This document shows positions 51,148 to 61,192 of a DNA stretch of 64,000 bases, piece after piece. The stretch spans positions 8,059,001-8,123,000 of the forward strand of contig CM043942.1 in the NCBI GenBank assembly GCA_014529385.2, given 5' to 3'. This DNA comes from Adiantum capillus-veneris. Its lineage: Eukaryota; Streptophyta; Polypodiopsida; Polypodiales; Pteridaceae. How positions within the stretch are numbered: the first letter of the stretch is position 1; every line of letters begins with the position of its first letter. The position numbers and the translations under genes were made by a program. Under the pieces are notes generated by a model, which did not search any database, was not told the DNA's origin, and saw nothing but the letters and a program-made list of their open reading frames with translations.

Positions 51148-52040
51148 GCTAAGGTTGGTCTATTGGCCATCGCACGCTTAAATACTATGAAATCCTTAGC
51201 TTGATGACCATACCTCCCACATGCATTGCAGTTCCCATTGAATTTTACTCTAAAAGTAGGGCATTCACTGGTACTATGCGGTCCATAGCATACTGAGCAC
51301 CATTGCTGCTCCCTTCTTGGATACATATGGTTGTTTTGCGGAGCACGATTGTCTCTAAGAATCTCTTGAATAGCCTTGGTGAGATCTGCTAAAGTCATCT
51401 CATATATCTTTGGCTCCTTAGCAATAGGCTTTAGGGTCATTGTCTGATGCCCTGATACTTGCGAGCTAATAGATTTAGGCTCAACAGACACTCTTTCTCC
51501 TTGAATCATTAAATTATCCCCCAATTGGATCGCATTGGTGGTGACTGCTTCCCAAGTGGTGATACCTCTAATGACTAGACCATTGTAGATATACTCATGC
51601 CGTAATCCCCTAATGAATCTATCAAGCAATTGGTTATTGTTGAAGCGCTCATTTGGATTACAACGAGAATTCAAATGCTTCAAGCGACTTATAAAGTCTC
51701 TCACCGACTCTCCTTCCTCTCGTTAGGCTTTCTGGAGCTGAGAGGCTACACCCCAAAGCACTCCCTCTCGTATATATTCTTTTAAGAACAGTCTCCTAAG
51801 AGTAGGGTAAATTGTTTTTTCTTCCACCCTTAGGGTTCTATACCAATCCCCAGCCTTTCCACTTAAGGTTAGGCTTAAAGAACTACTCTTATGTAGGTCA
51901 TTGTGTTCTCCTAGAGAATCGCATATTTGTTCAAACACTTCGATATGCTTTCTCACATCCCCGTCTCCACTAAATTTTTGTGTGAGATTGGCTATTTGTA
52001 CTTCCTTACTTCTAGGCTCTCTATCAGGCGTGTTACGCAT
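51117..52040 (-). pseudogene. Element G gag
   Basis: Frames 51723-52040 and 51117-51704 are in the same phase, separated by one TAA. Start at ATG 52040 (MRNTPDREPRSKEVQIANL). Gag domain: KFSGDGDVRKHIEVFEQIC, SLTLSGKAGDWYRTL, LRRLFLKEYI, VRDFISRLKHLNSRCNP and LLDRFIRGLRHEYIYNGL. Two knuckles follow: CSVCYGPHSTSEC (CX2CX3HX4C) and CNACGRYGHQAKDF, whose last Cys is lost. Gag would form the particle and could be packaged by another element's machinery. Confidence 0.88.
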
Positions 52041-52050
52041 ATTCTCAGCC

Positions 52051-52345
52051 TAAACTAGTAAGCTCAAAGAAGTAAACTAGTAAATTGGGAATATTACCTA
52101 CACACGGAGACTTTGACCAACCTATACATGGGTTACACATACCATGTGGGTTGGTTAGAAGTTGTACAATCCACATCTAGTGCCACTAGTCTAGAGGAAC
52201 AACAACACATGATCTGCAATGTCATCCATAGGATTATCCATCCCGAGAGGCAAAATCGAGGAATAAACATACCTTCGACGGGTCCTATGCGATTTTTAGA
52301 CATGGGCAAAGGGAAACAACCCACTCTATCACAAAGAGATATGCG
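52051..52345. other. Unassigned stretch left of S2 copy 2
   Basis: Starts with a 22-bp tag (taaactagtaagctcaaag and following bases) identical to the left edge of both S2 LTR copies, then about 270 bp of unique sequence that is open on the plus strand (52113-52484) but resembles nothing known. May be a leader or rearrangement product. Confidence 0.4.
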
Positions 52346-52852
52346 TAAACTAGTAAGCTCAAAGAAGGCGATGGTGTGTCACTCACCGCTCTACGCTTGC
52401 TTCGTGGAGGATTCCTCGCCGCGAAGAAGAAGGAGACACCACTACGCTGCGCTCAACCGCTTCACCGCCGTCGTGCCTTCGTAATGATCGATCGCCCACA
52501 CACTCCCTCTCTCACTCTCTCTCTGTCACACACACACACAAAGAGATGAAGAAGAAGAAGAAGGAGATGGAGCAAGAGCACTATTCAATTGCACAAATGA
52601 GAGAATGAGTGAATTTTAGGTTTAGTTGACTTTTATATGAGCTCGCCCCATTCACACTTGGGCGTCCATGCTTAGCCAACTAATCCCTTGAATGTTCCAG
52701 TTAGAGTGCGCCTCTCATCGGCGATCACTCTTACCCTTTTCCTATTGGACCGACAAGCCCGATACCTGACTCTACCAAATAAATAATACAATGTCCGCCG
52801 TAGGTTACAACTTCTGTCATAGGTAATAGGGTGTCTGTGAGCCGGGTTAACA
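52346..52852 (-). repeat. S2 LTR, copy 2
   Basis: 507 bp, closely similar to 46122-46638. The right side runs into older C-like LTR sequence with no PPT, so this may be the 5' LTR of the S2 element. Confidence 0.7.
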
Positions 52853-52857
52853 AAATG

Positions 52858-53550
52858 CAATTAAAATCTCATTGGACCCCTTTGTCTCCTGGCCAATAGG
52901 AATTAGGCAAGCCATTGGGTTGCTGAATGCTCATTGGACCCCTTGTGAGATTGTCCAATAGTCTTCTAGAGAGCTTAATTATTATTGGTTCTTTTATTAA
53001 GTGTTTTTAAATTAGTTAAACTAGATTTACTCAAGCCTAATTCTCATTGGTCCACCTCCAAGGCCATCCAATAGGATTTGAGTACACCTTGTGGGCATCT
53101 GGCCTAGGGAGCTGACATGTGTTCCTCTTTCCCCTTGTGTACAAAGGAAGCTTGTGAGTGAGTGTGTGTGTGTGTCTCTCATCCCCCTACTTCTTGGACT
53201 CGCCTCCTCCTATGTAGGAGTTTGTGAAGACTTTTTGGGACACACGCAAAGCATCCAATTTCCCTAGGCTTTTGACCTTTGAACACAACCTTTAAATTTC
53301 AAAACCTTAGCATTTTGGAAGTCTTAATGGGCTGAACCGTAGGGTCTTTTAAACCCATTGTTGCACCTTGATCTTTTGCAGATGGCCCCCCCTTTGGATC
53401 CTTATTTTACCTCCTTTGGATCCCTAATGTTGCCAGTCTGCCAGCTTAACCAATATTCTATCTTTTTCTCCCCTGGCACTTCCCCATATTAAATGATCAG
53501 TTTAACATGAGAAAATCATTTAGGAGAATTAGATATTAGTTATTATGACA
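52858..53550 (-). repeat. Gypsy-C-like LTR fragment
   Basis: Same order of phrases as 21022-21896 (cattggacccc, ccaataggatt, gtgagtgtgtg, tctctcatccccc, ttaacatgagaaaatcattt, attagatattag), same orientation, strongly diverged; ends TATGACA like the C LTR. Confidence 0.7.
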
Positions 53551-53732
53551 TTACCTCTCTCTTGAAATCATAGTCATCCTTGACTATGGGGTAGAGAAGA
53601 TAAAGCATATTCATTAGGCCTTCTCCTAGCGGGTAGAGGATCCCTATGTTACCCTACGACATCATTCCAGACAGAGAATGAGGATTTTTAGGTCAAATGG
53701 ACCTTTTATAAGAGTTTGGCTACTGTAAAAAT
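53551..53732. other. Unassigned stretch
   Basis: About 180 bp with no gene or repeat that I can identify. Confidence 0.4.
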
Positions 53733-53863
53733 AAGATAAGTGGTGCTCCTCTCATCGGCGATCACCTACACACCTATTGGACCGACAAGCCCGGTCCGTG
53801 ACTCAATAAAATAAATAATATGCACCCATCGTAGGTGATAGGGTGTCCATGAGGGTTAACATG
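53733..53863 (-). repeat. S2-like LTR end fragment
   Basis: ctcctctcatcggcgatcac, ctattggaccgacaagcccg and gagggttaaca match the right end of the S2 LTR copies with divergence. Confidence 0.7.
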
Positions 53864-54004
53864 AGTGCAAAGGACCCCTAAAATTGCATCAAACCAATAA
53901 TTTGGAGAGAGAGAACTTGAAATTTACCAAGTCAAACCAAAATACAAGGGAAAATTGGACCTCCTCCACAAGTGGCTAAAATTTGGAAGTCGGATCATGC
54001 AGAC

Positions 54005-54022
54005 CATGGATCACAATCCATG
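54005..54022. repeat. Element I palindrome, copy 1
   Basis: catggatcacaatccatg: 7-bp inverted arms with a changed centre. Confidence 0.7.
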
Positions 54023-54288
54023 TACCCTAGAGTGAAATCTGACTAGAGAGGTGTTCTTTGCAAAGAGATAACATAGAAAGGCTCATCTAGGGGGTTTGGG
54101 CATAAAAATAAGCCAAAAAGTCAAGAAAAAGTACCAAAATTAGGAAATAGACCAAAAACCACATTGTAGACCAAGAAACTTGGGTTTGACCATCATAAGA
54201 GACCCAAATTAAAGAAAATTTGTGGGATAAGCTTGTAGACATAGAAAATAAGTAGCTACTAAGATATCAAGTACACATGCCTAGGAAG

Positions 54289-54304
54289 ATGGATTGCAAT
54301 CCAT
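54289..54304. repeat. Element I palindrome, copy 2
   Basis: ATGGATTGCAATCCAT, a perfect 16-bp dyad. Confidence 0.8.
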
Positions 54305-55084
54305 GGTATACAAGAAACTAATAAATTATTTGCATCATATGTATTTGTATACAAGGGGTAGCCACTGGGAGAAATCTTAAGTGAAAATCACATCAAAGTT
54401 GAATCATGCAATCAATCCTTTTCACCCAATTGACTTGAGATTGATACCACAGGTTTCCCTAATGATAAGAAACCCCTAGGTGCTTTCAAATTTTGAATTT
54501 GGATCATTAAAAATGTGTCAGTCACTCTCAACAGCGTTTCAAATTTTGGAATAGGAAAACTTGCACATCTGGTAACATCTCAATGTAAATAGTAAGGAAC
54601 TTAAGAGTCTTTAAGTGCTAATGAATTTCAAGTTGAATCATAGAGGACTTCAATTGAGTTTTACACAACCAAGAAAAAGGTAAACAAAACCAATGCATTC
54701 AAGTAATAGTTTGGTATTTTGTACTATCCTCAATTGCAAAAATTTCATGTTTCTAAGATCAAGGCAATTTTATCAATTTAGGAATCAAATACAAGGGGAT
54801 AGAGTTAGCACCATGTCCATAATGTAAAAAGGTTTTCTACAGCCATTAGAGACCATTTTAGAAGCAATCTTGTCAGATACTACATTTGAAAAATCCTATC
54901 AAATCATGTTTGAGAGATTAGTCCACATGAGTTTTAAGGGTGAGAATGAGGTCATTTGAACCTCTAGTGCAAAACCAAAGATAAAGCTCATGCAGTTGTG
55001 ATATTTTTTTGATAATGAGCAAGCAACCAAGATAAATAAAGACCCAACAGAGCATTATTGCATCAAAGTAGAAGATAAAACAAG

Positions 55085-55567
55085 TGAGTTCAGGGACCTA
55101 GTGCATGTGGACTACATGGGAATAGATATTTCAATGACGATGGAATTGAGTATCGAGTCATGTACCCATAAGCCAAAGTAGATGACAAGCCAAGATAGAA
55201 CCCTCCTCTAATCAACAAACCAAATGCTAGGTTTATCAAGACCATTGTGGCCACAAAACTTCCATTATATTATGTCTATATGGGTCTGTATAGGCTCTCA
55301 AATGGGAATCAACACAACTTTTATAAGTGTATAGAACCTACTTTTAGGGATCTATCAAATCATAAAAACCTATACGTATTCACATATATAGATGCTCAAG
55401 GAGTGCAAGTCCTATCGATGGACAAATACAAGAGAGAGTATAGGAGGATTGTTGAACCAAATGGGTTAGAAAGGTACTCTTATATAGGAATTCCAATCTC
55501 TGTATACTACATTCAATCGCGTGCAAGCCCGTCAAGGAGATCTAAAACTAATCCAAAGGGATTTTAG
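55085..55567 (+). pseudogene. Element I: N-terminal triple-repeat domain, decayed
   Basis: Plus-strand relative of the A1/A2 N-terminal domain. Readable parts are RYFNDDGIEYRV (repeat 2), NPPLINKPNARFIKTIV (matching PPPNIDRPGALFMYDKK in A1), then the open frame 55247-55567: YVYMGLYRLSNGNQHNFYK, LYVFTYIDAQGVQVLSMDKY and KREYRRIVEPN (repeat 3). Several stops lie before 55247. This shows that the domain is shared by a third, clearly older element on the other strand. Confidence 0.65.
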
Positions 55568-56700
55568 AGATAAAATGTGAGAAGAATGATATTCAACGAG
55601 CCTAAAAACCATGCACACATTTCAGGGACTCACCCACCCTACGAGATTAATGGGGTCACAAACTTCTAGACTATTGCCCATGGGAGCCAAAATTTTTATC
55701 CTATAAGCCAAACCAGAGGAACTATTATTGTAATAAGGTCAAGAGGATCTTAATTTGGGGATATAAATTTAAGTAGATTGACAAAAATAATTCCATCAAG
55801 ATTCCCTCCACAAGTGCTTGAGTTAGTAAAAGAGAAGTCTTTGTGGGATATCATAGAATGATTAGGTATATGGCTAAAGCACACAAACCATAAGCTACAA
55901 AATGTGTAAACAAAAAATAAGGTGGATATGGATTATCATCATGCACATGTATCACTCTTTAAGCAAGTCTTAAGATTAAAGCAATCACACAATTTCCATA
56001 CCTAGGACAAAAGATCATGATTGACATTGGAAGGAACGGCTTTGACATGGTTCCAACCATTGAATTGAGAAGCATTTTCCATCATAGAGAATCTATTGAT
56101 GGAATTTGTTCAATGGAGAATTCTGAAAATGAGGGATCAAGCGTAATACTGATTTGCAGAATTATGCTTTTGATGAAGGATCTGGATTGAAATTATAAAG
56201 AATGGTGGTGGACTAAATTTGGGTGATGCTATAAACTATGCAAGGCAGAGCTATGTATGCTTATAGGTGCATGCTGAGGTGTCAAGACAAGTATCAGAGT
56301 CAAGGACAGGCAAAGGGTAGCAAGTATGAAGTCTTTATATGGTTTTTTGGGCCAATGTACCTTTACCAAGCTGCCTATCAAAGGTGGTGGGTCAAAGTGT
56401 TCCAAGTGAAAAAATGGAAGTCCAAGAGGTGGTTCTCAAAATGTTCTCCAAGTTGGCCTAGACGGCTCATCAATCGAAGCTACGAAGTAAAAGTTATGAT
56501 GGTTTGAAGGTAAAAGTGGTTTGCAGTACCCCATTGGGTTGGACCATTGCAGATGGTTGGTCAGAGGAGATGTAAGTGCATGGGCCTGAAGTTCTCAATT
56601 TATGGTGCATGTTGGTCTTTTTGGATTGGCAATTCGAGTCAAACGGCCCAATTATGGGTAGTTAACGTTTTGCCATTATTTATGCGCCTTGGTGTTGGTG
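55568..56700 (+). other. Decayed sequence between elements I and J
   Basis: Stop-rich on both strands; probably the remains of the I polyprotein, but no gag, RT or integrase motif can be recognised. Short frames at 56238-56507 and 56547-56795 are not supported as genes. Confidence 0.4.
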
Positions 56701-56959
56701 CCGGTGTGTGTGTGAGTTCCGGGCCGTGTTTGGTGGTGCAGAGAGGGAGAGACATGTGTTGTGTGATGATGGTGTGCACGATTGAATTATTGTGAGTATT
56801 GTGCATACATTTATTCCTTGATGTGTGTACACACTTATTTGTGTGAAGTATAAGGTGTGTGTTGTGAATATTGTGTTGTTCCAAAGGTGTTACTGAGAGG
56901 ATTGGGGTGTTGTGAATACCCTGGGCTATAGACAGGCAATTTGTGTGTGTTTGCATTCA
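56701..56959 (+). repeat. TG-rich LTR-like stretch before element J
   Basis: Rich in TGTG and with gtgtacacac; placed directly before PBS-like repeats and gag, so it may be the end of the J 5' LTR. Boundaries not defined. Confidence 0.4.
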
Positions 56960-56961
56960 TC

Positions 56962-57112
56962 CTCTCCATCTTCTGGTGCCCTCATGGAGGTGTTTCTAGG
57001 TGTGTTTGAATTCCCCCTCTCCATCTTCTGGTGCCCTCATGTAGGTGTTTCTAGGTGTGTTTGCATTCCCCCTCTCCATCTTCTGGTGCCCTCATGGAGG
57101 AGCATCGCATTG
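56962..57112 (+). repeat. 55-bp tandem repeat (x2.7) with PBS-like motif
   Basis: Units begin ctctccatcttctggtgccc at 56962, 57017 and 57072 (period 55). Each has tggtgccctcatg-agg, close to the Gypsy-B PBS text at 9063-9081. The third unit leads into the J gag. Confidence 0.75.
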
Positions 57113-57327
57113 GTTTGATCAAGAAGGGTGGTTTCTTCAACCAAGAAGTGATGGTAGCGAGAAGGTACGGGTCGATCTTCACTGGCGAGGAGGATCCCAA
57201 GGAGTGGATGGCCGACTTTGAGTTGTACATATTGTCATTGCATATGCCAAATGAAGATATCAAGATACAGACAATTCCACTACTGATGCAGAGCAAAGCA
57301 AAGGTATGGCTTGATGCTTTGGAGTGA
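57094..57327 (+). pseudogene. Element J gag N-terminal part
   Basis: From ATG 57094 or thereabouts: EEHRIGLIKKGGFFNQEVMV, RYGSIFTGEEDPKEWMADFEL and IPLLMQSKAKVWLDALE, a Gypsy gag start with the usual F-x-G-E-E-D-P-x-x-W motif. Ends at a stop at 57325. The sequence to 57700 is gag-like but broken. Confidence 0.75.
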
Positions 57328-58890
57328 GAATCTAGGTTGATATGGCCGGCCCTACAGGCTCTCTTCCTATAGGATTTTCAAAAAGAGGTGTCTCTGGTTG
57401 AAGGGATGAAAGGTTGAAGGCATTAAGGCAAGATGTGAATAAAAAGTTTAGTGTTTTTCTAAATCGCTTTTGCATAGTTTTGGGTAGAGCTTCTATGTAG
57501 TTGTGACCTATGGGGAGTACTTAAAATTGGAGAAATCCATGGCATTTTTGCATCCCAAAGTTCAAAAGAAGGTGGATTTTGAGAGCCCTAGTGCAGTTGC
57601 AATTGCACAAGCAAAGAGTAATCAAATTAAGAAGAAGATTGAAAAGGCACGTTAGGGTATCAATTGATGACTCCCAACCCGCTTCAAATTTTGAAGTAAG
57701 AAGCCCAAGCAAAAAATCAAGCAAACTCAGGAGTTGAAACTATTCCTCAACATTGGGTACATACTGTTCAATATTTGACTGAAAAAATGCAAGAGCTCCG
57801 ATTAAGTGTTATGGACAGAGGACAACCAAGGGCTAAAAGAGAGAGGGCTAGGCCGTTTTTCCTGGTTGGTGCTACAATTGTGGAGAAGAAGGCCAATATG
57901 CTCCAGACTGCCTGCATCCACCAAGGGAAAGAGGAGGTATGTATTTGTTCTTTGGAACAGGTAGAGATCAAGCACAATTCAATGGTCAAAGAGATAAATA
58001 GGCAGTTAAGAATCTAGTACCACCAGGTCCGCCATGTAATGATGAAGTTCCTATAATTAATATCATTGTTGTGGATAAGTAGGATGTGGATTTTTTGGCA
58101 AAAAAAAGAGCACGAGGCAAAAGGGATACAAAAAATGAATGAGAAAAAAGGGCTCATAATAGCAAAGAGAAGATGAGCGAAGCAACGATCAACTAGAGAC
58201 AAGCAAAATAAGACATGATCGAAAGATCAAGCGGTCAGATTTCTAGCTAGGATAGGGTCATCTAGAGTATGACTTGGTGAGTGATGTCAAAAATCAAAAG
58301 ACTAACATTACATTTGGTCAATTGCTTGCATTGAATCAAGTTGAGGAGGCAATGTTCTATCCGTGTTAGCACGAGGCTTCCACAGGCTAGAGATGATGTG
58401 CACGTGGTGTAGAATCTAGCTCTAAGGGTAGGAAGTCTGACTGATGTGCTTCTAGTTGTGGATGTTTTGATTGAAAGGAATAATTAGGGGCAAGCATACA
58501 TTGATGTAAATGCATATGTTTGTGTGCTAATAGAGGCTGCTATGAAGGACATAGTTATCAAATTTGTGGTCAGATCCAATGTGCGATGAGGTTGGCCAAC
58601 CATGCCAAAGGAAGATGTTTGGGAGTGGCTCAAGACATAAAGGTAAAGGTTATAGGAATTGAGTGCCTCATTGATTTAATTGTGATGAAAGTATGTTAAA
58701 ATTATTACCTGCTATTTTGGGGAGGCCATGGTTGCTTGCAATTGGAGCTAATCAAGATTGGGAGAAGGAGGTTTTCATATTGCCTGATCAGAGAATGGTG
58801 GGAAAGTGGTGCTTGATGTGAGATCAAAGAGAGCCATTTTCATCATGTGGTAGATAGTAGTATAGGGGATTCGAGCACCAGCTATGAGTA
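57328..58890 (+). pseudogene. Element J gag remainder, zinc knuckle and protease remnants
   Basis: Stop-rich but recognisable: a knuckle at about 57865-57915 reads CYNCGEEGQYAPDC with the His replaced by Gln; around 58590-58690 LANHAKGRCLGVAQDIKVKV; and at 58718-58769 the protease end GRPWLLAIGANQDWEK (compare GRPWLMAMKAKQDWG in Gypsy-B). An acidic Ser/Thr linker follows to about 59035. RT and integrase are not in the window because Copia-K interrupts. Confidence 0.7.
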
Positions 58891-59035
58891 CGAGACAGAA
58901 TCAACCTATGACAAAGGCTCTACTAGTATTGGGAAAGAGGAAGAGAGCAATGAGGATCTGTTGAAGTTGGACACATAGTTGTTCAGAGTTATAGTGGATT
59001 CTCCCAATTCCAATGAAGGTATGCAAGCTCCGCTT

Positions 59036-59250
59036 TGTGTTTTGAATGTGGTAGAAATAGAGGCAATCCTTTGTGCCCTTGAGGTACCTCATAATACCCT
59101 TCAATGCTTCCCAATTCTTTTTTCCATGATTTTCCATGTACCTGCTAACCACTTCCATCGTAAATTCAATATCAAGATGTGTAGCCACCATAGCATACAT
59201 CAAACTACAAACAGTTGAAGCATACAGAATCTGGCCATTTCAGTCTTTTC
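59036..59250 (-). pseudogene. Copia-K RNase H start
   Basis: MMYAMVATHLDIEFTMEVVS, RYMENHGKKNWEALKGIMRY and LKGTKDCLYF are the usual segment before Copia RNase H. The catalytic part is missing: coding sequence ends in element J at about 59036. Confidence 0.8.
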
Positions 59251-59459
59251 ATCATCAGATGTAGGGTTGTCCATTGCACTAAGTTTCACATATGGAGACG
59301 ATGATACACCAATTTCTTTCCCCCTAATCCATATGGAAACGTTCCAAAATTTTGGATACATATTCCTGCTACGGTAGATAAAGGAGACCTTTTGACTTTT
59401 TCCTGAACATATGCATTCCAAGAGTATGATTGGTCTCACCAAGATCCTTCATATCAAAG

Positions 59460-60122
59460 CTGTTGTGTAATCTTTTTCTCAACATGTCCAATGCATGAAA
59501 TTTTGGCATGTAATCAGCATATCATCCACATACAAAACCAAGATAATCAAATTGTCATCTGCTACCCTCTTGGTGTACAAGCAGTGATTAATCTGACTCC
59601 ACTTGAACCCTTGAGATTGCATGAATGTATCAAATTTTTGATACCATTCTTGAGATGCCTGTTTTAGCCCATAAAAACTATTTTTGAGTTTACATACCAT
59701 CTTTTCCTTCACTTGTTGCTGCATATATATTTCCTCATGAAAATTACTATGTAAAAATGTGGTTTTTACATCCATCTATATGAGTTCCCAATCCCCTAAT
59801 GCAATCAAGCCCAAATCAATCCGCAAAGTAGTCATCTTGACTACGGGAGAAAAGATCTCATCAGAATCAATTCCCTGTTCCTGCTTGTACCCTTTGACAA
59901 CCAACCGTGCCTTGTAATTTATCAAGGAACTAGAAGCGGATTTCTTTTTGTAAACCCATTTGCATGGAAAAACTTTCTGCGCTTTTGGCAAATGCACCAA
60001 ATCCCAAGTATCGTTTTTTCCAAAGATTCCATTTTTGACAGCATGGCCCTATACCATTTCTTGCTATTTGGACTAGCCAATGCTTCCTTGAAGTAAGAAG
60101 GTTCACCACAATTTTTCAGCAT
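59460..60122 (-). pseudogene. Copia-K reverse transcriptase
   Basis: Frames 59922-60122, 59776-60000 and 59479-59775. Motifs: FKEALASPNSKKWYRAM, FPCKWVYKKK, ARLVVKGYKQEQGIDSDEIF, MDVKTTFLHSNFHEEIYMQQ, FYGLKQASQEWYQKFD and the catalytic YVDD in ILVLYVDDMLIT. Frameshifts and stops separate the pieces. Closest in style to Copia-1. Confidence 0.9.
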
Positions 60123-60305
60123 GACATAATCAGCACCAAGAACAAATCTATTTCACTTTCTTGATGCTCCATATTTCTAGCTTATTGTCCATCTTGCAAA
60201 TCTACAACTTGCTATCCTGACATTTTTGACATACCAAATTAGACTTGCCAGCTAATTCAAGTTGTCCAAAGTCAGATTGTCCTGCATGATGTCATACATG
60301 CGGGT

Positions 60306-61192
60306 CTACCAGTTCTCATTATCTTGATTTGTGGTGCTCCGACTGTGGACTACGATGGGCAATTTTTGGTTGAGAATTTTTAGTACCATTCCCTGCACTT
60401 TTGGAACATCATCAACAATTTGTTCCTGAACATTGGGCATACATTGTTGTCCAAAGATGCATCTTCTCAAAAAAAAAACTCTTCTGACTTCTTCAATCTT
60501 TTGAGGTTGTTTGTGCATGCAAGCCTCCTGGAAGATTACATCATGGCTGTGGACAGTTCTCCTCTTTATGAGATCCCATAATCTATATCCCATTTCACCA
60601 TTATCACCATATCCTAGGAATACACACTTACAAGAATTTGGCTCCAACTTGTTGCGGTCTTCCTTTTGGATGTCCACAAAATCTTCGCAACCAAACACTC
60701 TCAAATGAGCGTACAAAGGTGGTTTTCCCGACCACACTTTTTGGGGAACTCCCCCACCCAAAGACCTATGTGGTGACAAATTAATCAAATGTACGGCTAT
60801 CATAATAGCCTCTACCCAAAAACCATGGGGTAACACAACATGAGACAACATACATCAGAATTGTTCTTGAATAGTCAGATTCACCTACTCTGCAACACCA
60901 TTCTGGGGTGGATTATGAGGTGCAATCAGCTCCCTCTTTCTCCCTTTACTGTCACAAGAGTCACGGAAAGACTTTGACAAATACTCACCCCCATTGTCAG
61001 AGTGCAGACACTTTACCTTACTACTGACCTGATTTTAGCAAGTGCCACAAATTGTTTGGACTTATTTAAGGTCTCATCCTTATGCTAGATCGAATATACC
61101 CACACCTTGCGGGTAGCATCATCCACAAAGGTAACAAAATATTGCTTTTCCCTTAGAGATAGCTCTGGAATCTGACATTCATCGGAATGTAC
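60306..61192 (-). pseudogene. Copia-K integrase
   Basis: From the right: FVDDATRKVWVYSI, KCLHSDNGGEYLSKSF (second Asp), APHNPPQNGVAE (Glu), then the open frame 60306-60851: HGFWVEAIMIAVHLINLSPH, LRVFGCEDFVDIQ and KCVFLGYGDNGEMGYRLWD. The zinc domain and gag are cut off by the insertion of L. Confidence 0.9.

Larger units (their letters stand above)
47798..52046 (-). mobile_element. Element G: gag-protease Gypsy without RT or integrase
   Basis: Minus strand. It has a 3' LTR (S1 copy 2, 47798-48269), PPT, and one coding block of about 1250 codons with gag, several zinc knuckles, a retropepsin and a W-x-P-K tail that runs straight into the PPT. No RT, RNase H or integrase motif is present between protease and 3' LTR. 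Its 5' LTR and PBS were not found; the coding block starts next to odd S2-like sequence at 52051. Non-autonomous gag-only LTR elements (TR-GAG type) are known in plants; this would be a protease-bearing variant, or a deletion product. Confidence 0.7.
53864..55084 (+). other. Probable leader of element I with two palindromes
   Basis: Noncoding, A-rich, lying upstream of the element I coding remnant. It has a perfect 16-bp palindrome (54289-54304) and a second copy with altered centre (54005-54022). By position it corresponds to the leaders of A1 and A2, but no LTR or PBS was found for I. Confidence 0.5.
59036..61192 (-). mobile_element. Copia-K fragment (integrase to RNase H)
   Basis: Minus-strand Copia coding fragment without LTRs: RNase H start, RT and integrase. 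The left junction is with element J near 59036; the right end at 61192 is where LTR L is inserted (possible target bases tgtac, 61188-61192). Confidence 0.85.

Noticed and set aside
52113-52484. Plus-strand frame of 123 codons, partly shared with 46036-46401
   Set aside because: The shared part lies in the S2 LTR and is read against the element's orientation; no domain is recognisable.
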